Positions 43,653 through 55,900 of a stretch of 64,000 nucleotides of DNA are shown in pieces. Numbering within the stretch: the first letter of the stretch is position 1; each line of letters starts with the position of its first letter. Position numbers and translations under genes: made by a program. The stretch is from NCBI RefSeq assembly GCF_905171765.1, contig NC_053397.1, positions 117,362,378 to 117,426,377 on the forward strand, read 5' to 3'. Below the pieces are notes generated by a model that worked only from the letters and a program-made list of their open reading frames with translations, had not been told where the DNA came from and did no database searches. The stretch comes from Bufo bufo. Taxonomy: Eukaryota; Chordata; Amphibia; Anura; Bufonidae.

Positions 43653-44578
43653 ACTACGCAAGCTGTCATCTTCCTTTGTCCTGGCACATCTGCCAAAAGT
43701 CCTGCAATATTCTATGCCCGATGCGTCGGCCTTTTCCCAGTCAGACCATGAGGACTGGTCAGTTTTTACCCTTTTAGCCAGTAACTGTTCTTTTAGAGGG
43801 TTATATGGTGATTCTCCCATTTTTAAGGCCACTAAGTAATTTAAGTCAGCCCATGTTGCCCTATATGTGGCTTGCATCTGTTGTAACATACGGTGGGCAG
43901 GCATAGGCCATGTCAGTGCTTCAGGAATTCTACCTAAAAGTCCCATCTGATCCTTAGGACTCCAAGGTAAATATGACAGTATGTGTTGTTGTTCATACTG
44001 ACCTCTCACTGGTGGGGCTTGGGGAGCCTGATTGTCTTCTCTGTCTGTGGTGGTGGTGGTGGAATAAAATTTGTTCTGATAGTCACTGGGTACATTCCTG
44101 TCTGTGGTCTGGGCTTTAGTGCCCCACAAACTCTACATGTCTCGGTCCAGTCAGGGTCTTGATTTCCACAAACACCACATGTCCAGTATACCGGGCCACC
44201 CGTGACCATCGGATAAGAGGGCTGTGGGGCACAGGGTACTGGACACTTTTTGTCTTTCAGTCCATCCACGTCATCCTTTTTCACATTGGTATCATAATAC
44301 ATATTTTCTCCAAATGCTACGCTTGGCCATTGCTCATTCTTCACTTTCTCTGCTGCCCGACACCAACATTCCACAACCTTCTCACATTCCTGATCCTTCA
44401 TCCAGCCACTATGTGTTCTTTTGAACCTTTCCCAAACTTCGGAATCTAAATTACCATGTTTCATACCTGCCTTCTGCAACACCTTCTCTGTCTTTTTCTT
44501 GTCTTGTTTTCCTTCTACATCTTCGACTATGTGTTTGGCTAATTTGTACCCCTCAGGTATACTCTGTGTATTGCCCAT
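43653..44578 (-). pseudogene. ERV gag: matrix and capsid region with an extra CCCC finger
   Basis: From ATG 44578 the frame begins MGN, a likely myristoylation signal. The first about 110 residues are charged and helical, as in a matrix protein. Residues 132-151 carry a Trp and four Cys in the spacing W-X-C-X2-C-X10-C-X2-C (about 44185-44124), like a RanBP2-type zinc ribbon, which I do not know from retroviral matrix regions. A run of Pro codons (plus strand ggtggtggtggt, about 44047-44062) shifts the frame. The other frame continues with capsid (LLGRIPEALTWPMPAHRML, about 43935-43880) to the TTAA insertion at 43652. Confidence 0.8.
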
Positions 44579-45073
44579 GTCTATGTGTTAAGAATTTATT
44601 TACCAGACGTCTGAAATATCTAGTTGAAACTAAATTTAAACAACCATCTATCTGCTTCCTTATTGCCGACTTCCTCACTATTCTCCTACTAGTGTATATT
44701 AAAGATAGGAAAACTCTATATTGTTTTAACACTTTCTCAGAGGACACCACAGTTCACTATTTCCTCCACGAGCATTTTCTGTTATACGATACAAAATCCA
44801 AACAACCAAGACATATATAATAACACCAATGACCAATCCAAATGTTTCCCAAGACCAATCAAATTCCATATCTCAGCATAAATAGGTTGTTACCATAATA
44901 GGCTTGACAGTCAGTAAGACTTCAATAGATCCGCTGCCCTCGGACCCGGTTGAAGATACGGGAAACATAGATATATTGTGTAAGAATAAAGTTCTTACCT
45001 GTATATTCTATCTGTGAGTCTAGTTCTCCTCCCATCCTGGCCGGAACTGCAGGGTCAAGAGTCCCCTGGTCAA
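44579..45073 (-). promoter_or_regulatory. ERV leader with probable splice donor
   Basis: Lies between the primer-binding site and the gag ATG. On the minus strand, acaggtaagaac at about 45003-44992 is a near-consensus 5' splice site, in the place where retroviruses splice to env. Confidence 0.55.
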
Positions 45074-45091
45074 GCCCCACGTTGGGTGCCA
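45074..45091 (-). promoter_or_regulatory. Retroviral primer-binding site, tRNA-Lys(1,2) type
   Basis: Plus strand gccccacgttgggtgcca. Read on the minus strand it differs by one base from the lysine-1,2 tRNA site known from other retroviruses. It lies six bases inside the LTR end (45098). Confidence 0.75.
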
Positions 45092-45097
45092 AAGAAT

Positions 45098-45571
45098 TGT
45101 TAGGTCAAATTAGTATGGCAAATAGGTATTGAGTACTCGGACGAATTGAATAATTCGATCATCAAGGTTGTATCTAAACAAGTCTCTGTTTATTTCTTAT
45201 GGAAAGCAAATACTTATACCACATTGGGGCCAGTTCCGTTTATACACCCACACACTTATCATGAAACATCTGGACATATATAAATGCTTATGAAGCAGAA
45301 CGTGTCAAATGTCAATTAACCGCAGACTACAGAATACATTTAACAGAATAGAGGAAGTAGATATATAGAACACCAAGCAGTTTCCATTTCTCGAGAATAG
45401 CAAAGGTGGGGGATAAGTTACTCCTTCCCCTGTCTGCAGACACACACAAGGCACTGATCTCTCAACTTCAAAAAAGGTCATACAATGTAAAATGGCCACT
45501 GCAGACACAAAGATGGAGTCTCATCCCTCACACTCACCAATTCCATAATTCACTAACAAACAATGGTTATA
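45098..45571 (-). mobile_element. 5' LTR of the endogenous retrovirus (part left of the Tc1)
   Basis: Begins tgttaggtcaaattag on the plus strand and matches 35928-36325 closely. It goes on for about 70 bp past the end of the truncated 3' LTR to the Tc1 insertion at 45572. The rest of U3 should lie to the right of 47187, but I cannot set its end. Confidence 0.85.
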
Positions 45572-47185
45572 CAGTTGTGTTCAAAATAATAGCAGTGTGT
45601 TTAAAAAAGTGAATAAAGCTCAAAATTCTTCTAATGGCTTTTATTTCCTACACACAAATGCATTGGGAACACTACACATTCTATTTCAATAGAATATATA
45701 TATATATATAAAATATATAAAATTTGTGTTGTTCCTCAAAAAAAAATTGAAAAAAAAATGAATATTACACTGTTGAAAAAAATAGCAGTTTGTATTCTTT
45801 ACAAACTCAAACATTCACTATATAAACTGAAAAATGTTTGAAGATTTTGCTTTCCTTTAAATCACTTAACTAATATTTAGTTGTATAACCACTGTTTCTG
45901 AGAACTGCTGTACATCTGTGTTGCATGGAGTCAACCAACTTCTGGCACCTGTGAACCGGTATTCCAGCCCAGGATGATTGAACTACATTCCACAGTTCTC
46001 CTCTATTTCTTGGTTTTGCCTCAGAAACTGCATTTTTGATGTCACCCCACAAGTTTTCTATTGGATTAAGATCTGGGGATTGGGCTGACCACTCCATAAC
46101 GTCAATCTTGTTGGTCTGGAACCAAAATGTTTCATGTTTACTGGTGTGTTTGGGGTCGTTGTCTTGTTGGAACACCCATTTCAAGGGCATTTCCTCTTCA
46201 GCATAAGGCAGCATGACCTCTTCAAGTATTCTGATGTATTCAAACTGATCCATAATACCTGGTATGCGATAAATAGGCCCAACGTAGTATGAGAAACATC
46301 CCCATATCATCATGCTTGCGCCACAATGCTTCACTGTCTTCACAGTGTACTGTGGCTTGAATTCAGTGTTTGGGGGTCGTCTGACAAACTGTCTCTGGCC
46401 ACTAGACCTAAAAAGAACAATCTTACTTTCATCAGTCCACAAAATGTCTCTTTAGGCCAGTCAATGTGCTCTTTGGCAAATTGTAAAATCTTCAGCACGT
46501 GTCTTTTTTTCAACAGTGGGACTCTGCGGGGGCTTCTTTCCGATAGCTTGGCTTCACATAGGTGTCTTCTAATTGTAACAGTACTCGCAGGTAACTCTAG
46601 ACCTTCTTTTATCTTCCTGGAACTGATTGTTGATTGTTGGCTGAGTCCTTGGCATTTTGGCTATTCCTTTATCCATTTGAATGGTATTTTTTCCCTTTCT
46701 TCCACTTCTTTCAGGTTTTGGTTGCCATTTTAAAACATTTGCGATCATTTTAGCTGAGCAGCCTATCATTTTCTGCACTTCTTTGTATGTTTTCCCCTAT
46801 CCAATCAACTTTTTAATCAAGGTACGCTGTTCTTCCGAACAATGTCTGGAATGACCCATATTCCGCAGAATTACAGAGAGAAATGCACTGTAACCAGCAT
46901 GTACAACATTTGCTGCCTTCCTTCCTTCCTTCCTGTTTTTCAAAGAATGGATGACCTCACTCATTTAAATCCACACTGCTATTATTTTGAACATGCCCCT
47001 TTCAATTAGTGATTCAATTACACAGAATCAGCAGCATGCATGTCATGACTGTTGGGTCTGTTGGATTTCTATTACTCTACTACACCTGCTAGTAAATTAT
47101 TTGCCATGTAGAAATATAATTTCTACCAAAAACTGTGATTGATCAGGTTAGTGATGTCTAACTGCTATTATTTTGAACACAACTG
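45572..47185 (-). mobile_element. Tc1-like transposon, family D
   Basis: 1614 bp with ends cagttgtgttcaaaataata and its inverse, flanked by TA (45570-45571 and 47186-47187). Carries a transposase on the minus strand. Inserted in the 5' LTR of the ERV. Confidence 0.93.
45870..46859 (-). pseudogene. Tc1-family D transposase (stops in N-terminal half)
   Basis: A 330-codon minus-strand region from ATG 46859 (MGHSRHCSEEQRTLI) to TAG at 45870. The DNA-binding half has stops at about 46799 and between 46566 and 46450. The catalytic half from 46442 is open: [11 protein letters not shown] with the first Asp, FQQDNDPKHTSK with the second, SPDLNPIENLWGDIK with the Glu, and the end YTTKY. All three catalytic residues are present, but the HTH half cannot be made in one piece. 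Confidence 0.9.
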
Positions 47186-47187
47186 TA

Positions 47188-48307
47188 TGTACCAGGTGCT
47201 GCATACAATAACGGAAATGTTCAACTCAAGTCAGAAACTAAAAATACTTGTGCTCTATTGGTCTATCTACAAACCTCAAATAGCTAAGATTATTCTATCT
47301 TTCTTTCACACAGCTTACGATCATCCAGATCATACCACTCAGTTTGGCAAACATAAGAAGCAGACATACTGTACTGCAATAACATGGTGTCTCAACAGAT
47401 TCCCTTTATTATATTCACAAACACAAGCATATTAAAAACATATCTCAAACACAGAGTTCAGTAACCACCGGCATATTTTGTTCTCAGTTCGACTTCATCA
47501 GGGGCATGGACTGTGTCATTCTGGATGAGCTTTTTATACCCTCCTCCATGATCACATAACATTATATACAATCATAACAATGTTGAAAATACATACAGTA
47601 AACAATTAAAAAGAAATGTAAAATGCATCAATTCCCATACCCACTATGAGCACTTTGCCAAAATAGTTTTCCTACTGGCCAACCTCTTTAAATTGTTGCT
47701 CAAAGCAAATAAAGAAAGATTTTAAGTTTTGTGTGAATAAAAGCTTAAAGGGGTTGTCTCACCCCTGATATTTATTATGTAAAGTTATGTAGTATCATGA
47801 AAGTTAATACTAGGCACTTTTTAATGTATTGTGATTGTCCATATTGCCTCATTTGCTGGCTTGATACATTTTTCCATTGCATTATCCACTGCTCATTTCC
47901 ATGGTTATGACCATTCAGCAGTGGTGGCCGCACTTGCACACTATAGGTAAAAGTGCCAGCCTCTCTGGTGGCCAGGACCCATAGGAGTGCACATAGGCTG
48001 ACACTTTTTCAATAGTGTACAAGAACGACCATTGCTGCTGGATTGCAGGCTGGTCAAAACTATGGAAACGAGCAGTGTATAATGCGATGGAAAAATGAAT
48101 GAAGCCATCAAAGGAAGCAACATGGACAATAACAATACATTAGTAAGTGGCTTGCATGAATATCAAATTGATCAACTTCCTCTGATAGGACAGGAAAAAA
48201 CACAGAGTTTAAAAACCCCACCCATTCCCTTTATCACCAGTGTTTTTCCTGTCCTGCCAGGGAAGGAAGACCAGAGAGGTGCTGGGAGCTCTATGGGGTT
48301 CCTGGCA
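47188..48307. other. Non-coding, end of ERV U3 and MITE pieces, no gene seen
   Basis: The first part is probably the remaining U3 of the ERV. At 47749 the phrase taaaggggttgtctcaccc resembles the start of a TTAA MITE, but I see no matching right end. An 81-bp inverted pair around 47884-48090 (actgctcatttccatggtta against ctatggaaacgagcagtgta) suggests an old foldback. Confidence 0.4.
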
Positions 48308-48860
48308 GCTTAATTAAACTATACCATTATCACCCCTCGCTGCCTTTCCGTTACTTATAAAAAGTGTTTTTATCAATATGCAAATTACCTTACTTTGTGC
48401 CCAAGCTGTCCCTCATTCAGTTGTGTGCCCAGCTGCGCCCCAACTGACGTCTCCTAGTGCCGTCCAGCTCATTAGTATTCACTGCACTGGGCAGCTTTTT
48501 TTTTCTCCCGACGCGGCAAAATCCCGGGCATGCCCAGTACTATCTTCTACTGGAGCTGGAGGGTGCCGGGGACCTTATCCGGCGCAGGCACGGAGAGACA
48601 AGATGAAGCTGATGCCAGGAAGATAGTACTTGGCATGCGCGTGATTTCGCCGCGTCGGGAGAAAAAAAAAGACGCCTAGTGCAGTGAATACTAATGAGCT
48701 GGGCGGCACTAGGAGACGGCAGTTGGGGCGCAGCTGGGCACACAACTAATAAGGGACAGCCCCTTGGGCACAAAGTAAGGTAATTTGCATATTGATAAAA
48801 ACACTTTTTATAAGTAACGGAAAGGCAGCGAGGGGTGATAATGGTATAGTTTAATTAAGC
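48308..48860. mobile_element. Foldback MITE, 553 bp
   Basis: Starts gcttaattaaactatacc and ends with its inverse (48843-48860). Arms of over 200 bp match closely (for example taccttactttgtgccca, ctcattagtattcactgcac). The boundary TTAA is probably the target site. No coding content. Confidence 0.88.
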
Positions 48861-49164
48861 ATATTAAGAAATCCGAAATACAATACATAATCAAGCTGTT
48901 CAATCTGTGGGTGGTCGGTAGGCATTTTTGGTTGGTGCAATATGCAGTGGCTGGGTTTGGGATGGCCCCAATGGTACGCTGGGTCCCCCGGACACCGTCC
49001 AGGTGTCACCACATGTTGCTGCTCTCCGGAAGGGATGGTAAGGCGTGGTGCACCCCAATGGGAAATACGTCCAGAGAGTCAGGGTCTGCAGTAAACCAGT
49101 GTTCTTCTTTACTGGAGGAATTCAAGTGCAATACAATACAGGTGAGGCAAAGGGATGGCTTCTC
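48861..49164. other. Non-coding, no feature seen
   Basis: Between the foldback MITE and the truncated Tc1. GC-rich stretch 48910-49080. Nothing recognised. Confidence 0.4.
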
Positions 49165-50647
49165 CATCTGTCTAAATCTTTGTTAGTGAGCACTTCTCCT
49201 TTGCCGAGATAATCCATCCCACCTCACAGGTGTGGCATATCAAGGTGCTGATTAGACAGAATGAATATTGCACAGGTGTCTTAGACTGTCCACAATAAAA
49301 GGACATTCTGAAATGTGCAGTTTGATCACACAGCACAATGCCACATATCGCAACGTTTAAGGGAGCATGCAATTGGCATGCTGACTGCAGGAATGTCTAC
49401 CAGAGCTGTTGCCCGTGGAATGAATGTTCATTTCTCTACCATAAGGCGTCTCCAAAGGCGTTTCAGATAATTTGGCAGTACATACAACTGTCCTCACAAC
49501 CGCAGACCATGTGTAACCACACCAGTCCAGGACCTCTACATCCAGCATGTTCACCTCCATGATCGTCTAAGACCAGCTACCTGGACAGCTGCAGCAACAA
49601 TCGGTTTGCATGACCAAATAATTTCTGCACAAACTGTCAGAAACCGTCTCAGGGAAGCTCATCTGCATGCTTGTCGTCATCTTCGGGGTCTGGACCTGAC
49701 TGCAGTTTGTCGTCGTAACTGACTTGAGTGGGCAAATTCTTACATTCGATGGCGTCTGGCACGTTGGAGAGGCATTCTGTTCATGGATGAGTCCCGGTTT
49801 TTACTGTTCAGGCGGCAGACAGCGTGTGTGGCATCGTGCGGGTGAGCGGTTTGCTGAGTGGCCCATGGTGGCGGTGGGGTTATGGTATTGGCAGGTGTAT
49901 GTTATGGACAACGAACACAGTGCATTTTATTGATGGCATTTTGAATGCACAGAGATACCGCCGTGACGAGATCCTGAGGCCCATTGTTGTGCCATTCATC
50001 TAAGACCATCACCTCATGTTGCAGCATGATAATGCACGCCCCCCATATTGCAAGGATCTGTACACAATTCCTGGAAGCTGAAAACATCCCAGTTCTTGCA
50101 TGGCCAGCATACTCACCGGACACGTCACCCATTAAGCATGTTTGGGATGCTCTGGATCGGCATATACGACAGCGTGTTCCAGTTCCTGCCAATATTCTGC
50201 AACTTCGCACAGCTATTGAAGAGCAGTGGACCAACATTCCATAGGCCACAGTCAACAACCTGATTAACTCTATGCGACAGAGATGTGTTGCACTGCGTGA
50301 GGCAAATGGTGGCCACACCAGATACTGACTGGTTTTCTGAACCCCCCCTCCAGTAAGGCAAAACTGTGCACATTTCAGAGTGCCCTTTTATTGTGGGCAG
50401 TCTAAGGAACACCTGTGCTATATTTATGCTGTCTAATCAGCACCTTGATATGCCACACCTGTGAGGTGGGATGGATTATCTCAGCAAAGGAGAAGTGCTG
50501 ACTAACACAGATTTAGACAGATTTGTGAACAATATTTGAGAGTAATGGATCTTTTGTGTATGTAGAAAATTTTTTAGATCTTTGAGTCCAGCTCATGCAA
50601 AAATGGGAGCAAAACCGAAAGTGTCGCGTTTATATTTTTGTTCAGTG
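49165..50647 (+). mobile_element. Tc1-like transposon, family E, left end truncated
   Basis: The right inverted repeat is complete and ends gtttatatttttgttcagtg before TA (50648-50649). The left repeat begins only inside, at about 49165 (tgtctaaatctttgttagtg), matching the inverse of about 50500-50523. Some 125 bp of the left end are missing. Confidence 0.85.
49339..50328 (+). pseudogene. Tc1-family E transposase (broken)
   Basis: A decayed transposase. The HTH part reads REHAIGMLTAGMSTRAVARGMN (from about 49361), with a stop at about 49467 and further shifts. The middle has ILFMDES-like residues near 49778-49795 (first Asp). The last third is open from 49984: HIARICTQFL, SPDTSPIKHVWDALDRHIRQ, then GGHTRY and TGA at 50326. 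The catalytic Glu of the DD34E triad is Lys (PIKHVWD), as in family C. Confidence 0.88.
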
Positions 50648-50649
50648 TA

Positions 50650-52164
50650 CAGTCGTGGCCAAAAGTTTTGAGAATTACATAAATATTGGAAATTGGAAAA
50701 GTTGCTGCTTAAGTTTTTATAATAGCAATTTGCATATACTCCAGAATGTTATGAAGAGTGATCAGATGAATTGCATAGTCCTTCTTTGCCATGAAAGTTA
50801 ACTTAATCCCAAAAAAACCTGCTGAGATCATTTCAGTAATCGTCTTGTTAACTCAGGTGAGGATGTTGACGAGCACAAGGCTGGAGATCATTGTGTCAGG
50901 CTGATTGGGTTAAAATGGCAGACTTGACCTGTTAAAAAGAGGGTGATGCTTGAAATCATTGTTCTTCCATTGTTAACCATGGTGACCTGCAAAGAAACGC
51001 GTGCAGCCATCATTGCGTTGCATAAAAATGGCTTCACAGACAAGGATATTGTGGCTACTAAGATTGAACCTCAATCAACAATTTATAGGATCATCAAGAA
51101 CTTCAAGGAAAGAGGTTCAATTCTTGTTAAGAAGGCTTCAGGGCGTCCAAGAAAGTCCAGCAAGCACCAGGATCGTCTCCTAAAGAGGATTCAGCTGCGG
51201 GATCGGAGTGCCACCAATGCAGAGCTTTGCTCAGGAATGGCAGCAGGCAGGTGTGAGCGCATCTGCACGCACAGTGAGGCGAAGACTTTTGGAAGATGGC
51301 CTGGTGTTAAGAAGGGCAGCAAAGAAGCCACTTCTCTCCAAAAAAAACATCAGGGACAGATTGATCTTCTGCAGAAAATATGGTGAATGGACTGCTGAGG
51401 ACTGGGGCAAAGTCATATTCTCCGATGAAGCCTCTTTCCGATTGTTTGGGGCATCTGGAAAAAGTCTTGTCCAGAGAAGAAAAGGTGAGCGCTACCATCA
51501 GTCCTGTGTCATGCCAACAGTAAAGCATCCTTAGACCATTCATGTGTGGGGTTGCTTCTCATCCAAGGGAGTGGGCTTACTCACAATTTTGCCCAAAACC
51601 ACAGCCATGAATAAAGAATGGTACCAAAACACCCTCCAACAGCAACTTCTTCCAACAACAGTTTGGTGAAGAACAATGCATTTTCCAGCACGATGGAGCA
51701 CCGTGCCATAAGGCAAAAGTGATAACTAAGTGGCTCGGGGACCAAAATGTTGACATTTTGGGTCCATGGCCTGGAAACTCCCCAGATCTTAATCCCATTG
51801 AGAACTTGTGGTCAATCCTCAAGAGGCGGGTGGACAAACAAAAACCCACTAATTCTGACAAACTCCAAGAAGTGATTATGAAAGAATGGGTTGCTATCAG
51901 TCAGGAATTGGCCCAGAAGTTGATTGAGAGCATACCCAGTCGAATTGCAGAGGTCCTGAAAAAGAAGGACCAACACTGCAAATACCGACTCTTTGCATAA
52001 ATGTCATGTAATTGTCGATAATAGCCTTTGAAACGTATGAAGTGCGTGTAATTATATTTCACTACATCACAGAAACAACTGAAACAAAGATCTAAAAGCA
52101 GTTTAGCAGCAAACTTTGTGAAAACTAATATTTGTGTCATTCTCAAAACTTTTGGCCGCGACTG
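50650..52164 (+). mobile_element. Tc1-like transposon, family F
   Basis: 1515 bp with ends cagtcgtggccaaaagtttt and its inverse. TA at 50648-50649 is shared with the right end of family E, and TA at 52165-52166 lies on the right. It carries a plus-strand transposase. Confidence 0.92.
50979..52000 (+). pseudogene. Tc1-family F transposase (frameshifted)
   Basis: Starts MVTCKETRAAIIALHKNG at 50979, with the HTH (IVATKI..STIYRIIKNFKE) and the GRPRK hook intact. A frameshift near 51225 moves to WQQAGVSASARTVRRRL and the core IFSDEASFRLFG with the first Asp (about 51418-51450). A stop follows VKHP at 51532, then more shifts: FQHDGAP-type residues are out of frame near 51690. From 51719 the frame is open: LGPWPGNSPDLNPIENLWSILKR with the Glu, ending at 52000. 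Catalytic residues largely present, frame broken at least three times. Confidence 0.88.
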
Positions 52165-52170
52165 TATATA

Positions 52171-52697
52171 CAGTGGATATAAAAAGTCTACACACCCCTG
52201 TTAAAATGTCAGGTTTCTGTGCTGTAAATTATTTCAGAACTTTTTCCACCTTTAATGTGACCTATAAACTGTACCACTCAATTGAAAAACAAACTGAAAT
52301 CTTTTAGGTAGATGGAAGAAAACAAAACCAAAAAAAATTTGGTTGCATAAGGGGGAAACACCCTCTTATAACTGGGTATGTAGCTGGGTTCAGAATTAAG
52401 CACTCACATTCAAAATCATGTTAAATAGGAGTAAGCATACACCTGCCATCATTTAAAGTGCCTCTGATTAACCCCAAATAAAGTTCAGCTGCTCTAGTTG
52501 GTCTTTCCTGAAATTTTCTCAGTCGCATCCCACAGCAAAAGCCATGGTCCACAGAGAGCTTCCAAAGCATCAGAGGGATCTCATCGTTAAAAGGTATCAG
52601 TCAGGAGAAGGGTACAAAAGAATTTCCAAGGCATTAGATATACCATGGAACACAGTGAAGACAGTCATCATCAAGTGGAGAAAATATGGCACAACAG
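52171..52697 (+). mobile_element. Tc1-like transposon, family G, left part
   Basis: Left end cagtggatataaaaagtcta after TATA (52167-52170), then a spacer of about 370 bp and the start of a transposase. Cut at 52697 by the hAT/satellite. The right part, if it survives, is beyond the window. Confidence 0.85.
52544..52697 (+). pseudogene. Tc1-family G transposase, N-terminal 51 residues
   Basis: ATG 52544: MVHRELPKHQRDLIVKRYQS, then the HTH GYKRISKALDIPWNTVKTVI and IKWRKYGTTV, open up to the hAT insertion at 52698. No stop within the piece. The catalytic domain is not in the window. Confidence 0.85.
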
Positions 52698-52946
52698 TAG
52701 GGATGAGCGAACCCGAACTGTATAGTTCGGGTTCGTACCGAATCTTGGGGTGTCCGTGACACAGACCCGAACATTTTCGTAAAAGTCCGGGTTCGGGTTC
52801 GGTGTTCGGCGCTTTCTTGGCGCTTTTTGAAAGGCTGTAAAGCAGCCAATCAACAAGCGTCATACTACTTGCCCCAAGAGGCCATCACAGCCATGCCTTC
52901 TATTGGCATGGCTGTGATTGGCCAGTGCAGCATGTGACCCAGCCTC

Positions 52947-52953
52947 TATATAA
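52947..52953 (+). promoter_or_regulatory. TATA box of hAT copy 2, just upstream of the satellite
   Basis: TATATAA in cctctatataagcttggg, identical in context to 13192-13198, with an inverted CCAAT box (gattggcc) about 30 bp before. The first satellite base is about 15-20 bp downstream, so a transcript from here would start at or in the array. Confidence 0.6.
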
Positions 52954-52965
52954 GCTTGGGTCACG

Positions 52966-55900
52966 TAAAAATTAGTGGTTTCTGCTGTATCAGGCCTACT
53001 TTAAATCTATCCCTAAAAGGGTATATTAGATTCAAGGTGCTGATAGGGTCATTCTCAATAACTTCACACACACGCTACTGTGCATATCCAAGTCTAATTC
53101 TGTCCGTAAACGTATACCTGTCACCCAGCACCTAAATAATAGGCCTCAAATTTATATTCAGCTAAATCTCTGGCTATTGCTGTAGCTGGTTAAGTTATAT
53201 TGTGTCCGTCAAAGCACAGTTTTTGTTCTGGTTTGAAATGCAATTCCCAACCTAGCAATTTCCTAAATTTGTGGTTTCTGCTGTATCAGGCCTACTTTAA
53301 ATCTATCCCTAAAAGGGTATATTAGATTCAAGGTGCTGATAGGGTCATTCTCAATAACTTCACACACACGCTACTGTGCATATCCAAGTCTAATTCTGTC
53401 TGTAAACGTATACCTGTCACCCAGCGCCTAAATAATAGGCCTCAAATTTATATTCAGCTAAATCTCTGGCTATTGCTATAGCTGGTTAAGTTATATTGTG
53501 TCCGTCAAAGCACAGTTTTTGTTCTGGTTTGAAATACAATTCCCAACCTAGCAATTTCCTAAATTTGTGGTTTCTGCTGTATCAGGCCTACTTTAAATCT
53601 ATCCCTAAAAGGGTATATTAGATTCAAGGTGCTGATAGGGTCATTCTCAATAACTTCACACACACGCTACTGTGCATATCCAAGTCTAATTCTGTCCGTA
53701 AACGTATACCTGTCACCCAGCGCCTAAATAATAGGCCTCAAATTTATATTCAGCTAAATCTCTGGCTATTGCTGTAGCTGGTTAAGTTATATTGTGTCCG
53801 TCAAAGCACAGTTTTTGTTCTGGTTTGAAATACAATTCCCAACCTAGCAATTTCCTAAATTTGTGGTTTCTGCTGTATCAGGCCTACTTTAAATCTATCC
53901 CTAAAAGGGTATATTAGATTCAAGGTGCTGATAGGGTCATTCTCAATAACTTCACACACACGCTACTGTGCATATCCAAGTCTAATTCTGTCCTGTAAAC
54001 GTATACCTGTCACCCAGCGCCTAAATAATAGGCCTCAAATTTATATTCAGCTAAATCTCTGGCTATTGCTGTAGCTGGTTAAGTTATATTGTGTCCGTCA
54101 AAGCACAGTTTTTGTTCTGGTTTGAAATACAATTCCCAACCTAGCAATTTCCTAAATTTGTGGTTTCTGCTGTATCAGGCCTACTTTAAATCTATCCCTA
54201 AAAGGGTATATTAGATTCAAGGTGCTGATAGGGTCATTCTCAATAACTTCACACACACGCTACTGTGCATATCCAAGTCTAATTCTGTCCGTAAACGTAT
54301 ACCTGTCACCCAGCGCCTAAATAATAGGCCTCAAATTTATATTCAGCTAAATCTCTGGCTATTGCTGTAGCTGGTTAAGTTATATTGTGTCCGTCAAAGC
54401 ACAGTTTTTGTTCTGGTTTGAAATACAATTCCCAACCTAGCAATTTCCTAAATTTGTGGTTTCTGCTGTATCAGGCCTACTTTAAATCTATCCCTAAAAG
54501 GGTATATTAGATTCAAGGTGCTGATAGGGTCATTCTCAATAACTTCACACACACGCTACTGTGCATATCCAAGTCTAATTCTGTCCGTAAACGTATACCT
54601 GTCACCCAGCACCTAAATAATAGGCCTCAAATTTATATTCAGCTAAATCTCTGGCTATTGCTGTAGCTGGTTAAGTTATATTGTGTCCGTCAAAGCACAG
54701 TTTTTGTTCTGGTTTGAAATACAATTCCCAACCTAGCAATTTCCTAAATTTGTGGTTTCTGCTGTATCAGGCCTACTTTAAATCTATCCCTAAAAGGGTA
54801 TATTAGATTCAAGGTGCTGATAGGGTCATTCTCAATAACTTCACACACACGCTACTGTGCATATCCAAGTCTAATTCTGTCCGTAAACGTATACCTGTCA
54901 CCCAGCGCCTAAATAATAGGCCTCAAATTTATATTCAGCTAAATCTCTGGCTATTGCTGTAGCTGGTTAAGTTATATTGTGTCCGTCAAAGCACAGTTTT
55001 TGTTCTGGTTTGAAATACAATTCCCAACCTAGCAATTTCCTAAATTTGTGGTTTCTACTGTATCAGGCCTACTTTAAATCTATCCCTAAAAGGGTATATT
55101 AGATTCAAGGTGCTGATAGGGTCATTCTCAATAACTTCACACACACGCTACTGTGCATATCCAAGTCTAATTCTGTCCGTAAACGTATACCTGTCACCCA
55201 GCACCTAAATAATAGGCCTCAAATTTATATTCAGCTAAATCTCTGGCTATTGCTGTAGCTGGTTAAGTTATATTGTGTCCGTCAAAGCACAGTTTTTGTT
55301 CTGGTTTGAAATACAATTCCCAACCTAGCAATTTCCTAAATTTGTGGTTTCTGCTGTATCAGGCCTACTTTAAATCTATCCCTAAAAGGGTATATTAGAT
55401 TCAAGGTGCTGATAGGGTCATTCTCAATAACTTCACACACACGCTACTGTGCATATCCAAGTCTAATTCTGTCCGTAAACGTATACCTGTCACCCAGCAC
55501 CTAAATAATAGGCCTCAAATTTATATTCAGCTAAATCTCTGGCTATTGCTGTAGCTGGTTAAGTTATATTGTGTCCGTCAAAGCACAGTTTTTGTTCTGG
55601 TTTGAAATACAATTCCCAACCTAGCAATTTCCTAAATTTGTGGTTTCTGCTGTATCAGGCCTACTTTAAATCTATCCCTAAAAGGGTATATTAGATTCAA
55701 GGTGCTGATAGGGTCATTCTCAATAACTTCACACACACGCTACTGTGCATATCCAAGTCTAATTCTGTCCGTAAACGTATACCTGTCACCCAGCACCTAA
55801 ATAATAGGCCTCAAATTTATATTCAGCTAAATCTCTGGCTATTGCTGTAGCTGGTTAAGTTATATTGTGTCCGTCAAAGCACAGTTTTTGTTCTGGTTTG

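Larger units (their letters stand above)
35928..47200 (-). mobile_element. ERV1-like endogenous retrovirus, lacking integrase and env
   Basis: A minus-strand provirus. From right to left: 5' LTR (from 45098, interrupted by a Tc1), primer-binding site (45074-45091), leader with splice donor, gag (44578 to about 40092), protease (about 40016-39702), reverse transcriptase and RNase H (39781-36326), then directly 3' LTR sequence (36325-35928). Integrase and env are deleted. One CCHC knuckle and an MLV-like RT/RNase H point to the gamma/epsilon side of retroviruses. Inserted inside: TTAA MITEs at 37508 and 37687, Harbinger MITE at 38989, large TTAA element at 40558 with another Harbinger MITE, and a Tc1. 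The right limit is approximate. Confidence 0.85.

Noticed and set aside
47470..47530. Another Penelope or LINE tail (gttcgacttcatcagggg)
   Set aside because: Only a short resemblance, with no protein motif or duplication to support it.
52975..53270. Hammerhead ribozyme or CENP-B box in the satellite monomer
   Set aside because: gtgctgatagggtc lacks the CTGATGA core, and no matching GAAA/cleavage arrangement is seen. No CENP-B-box-like word was found in the monomer.
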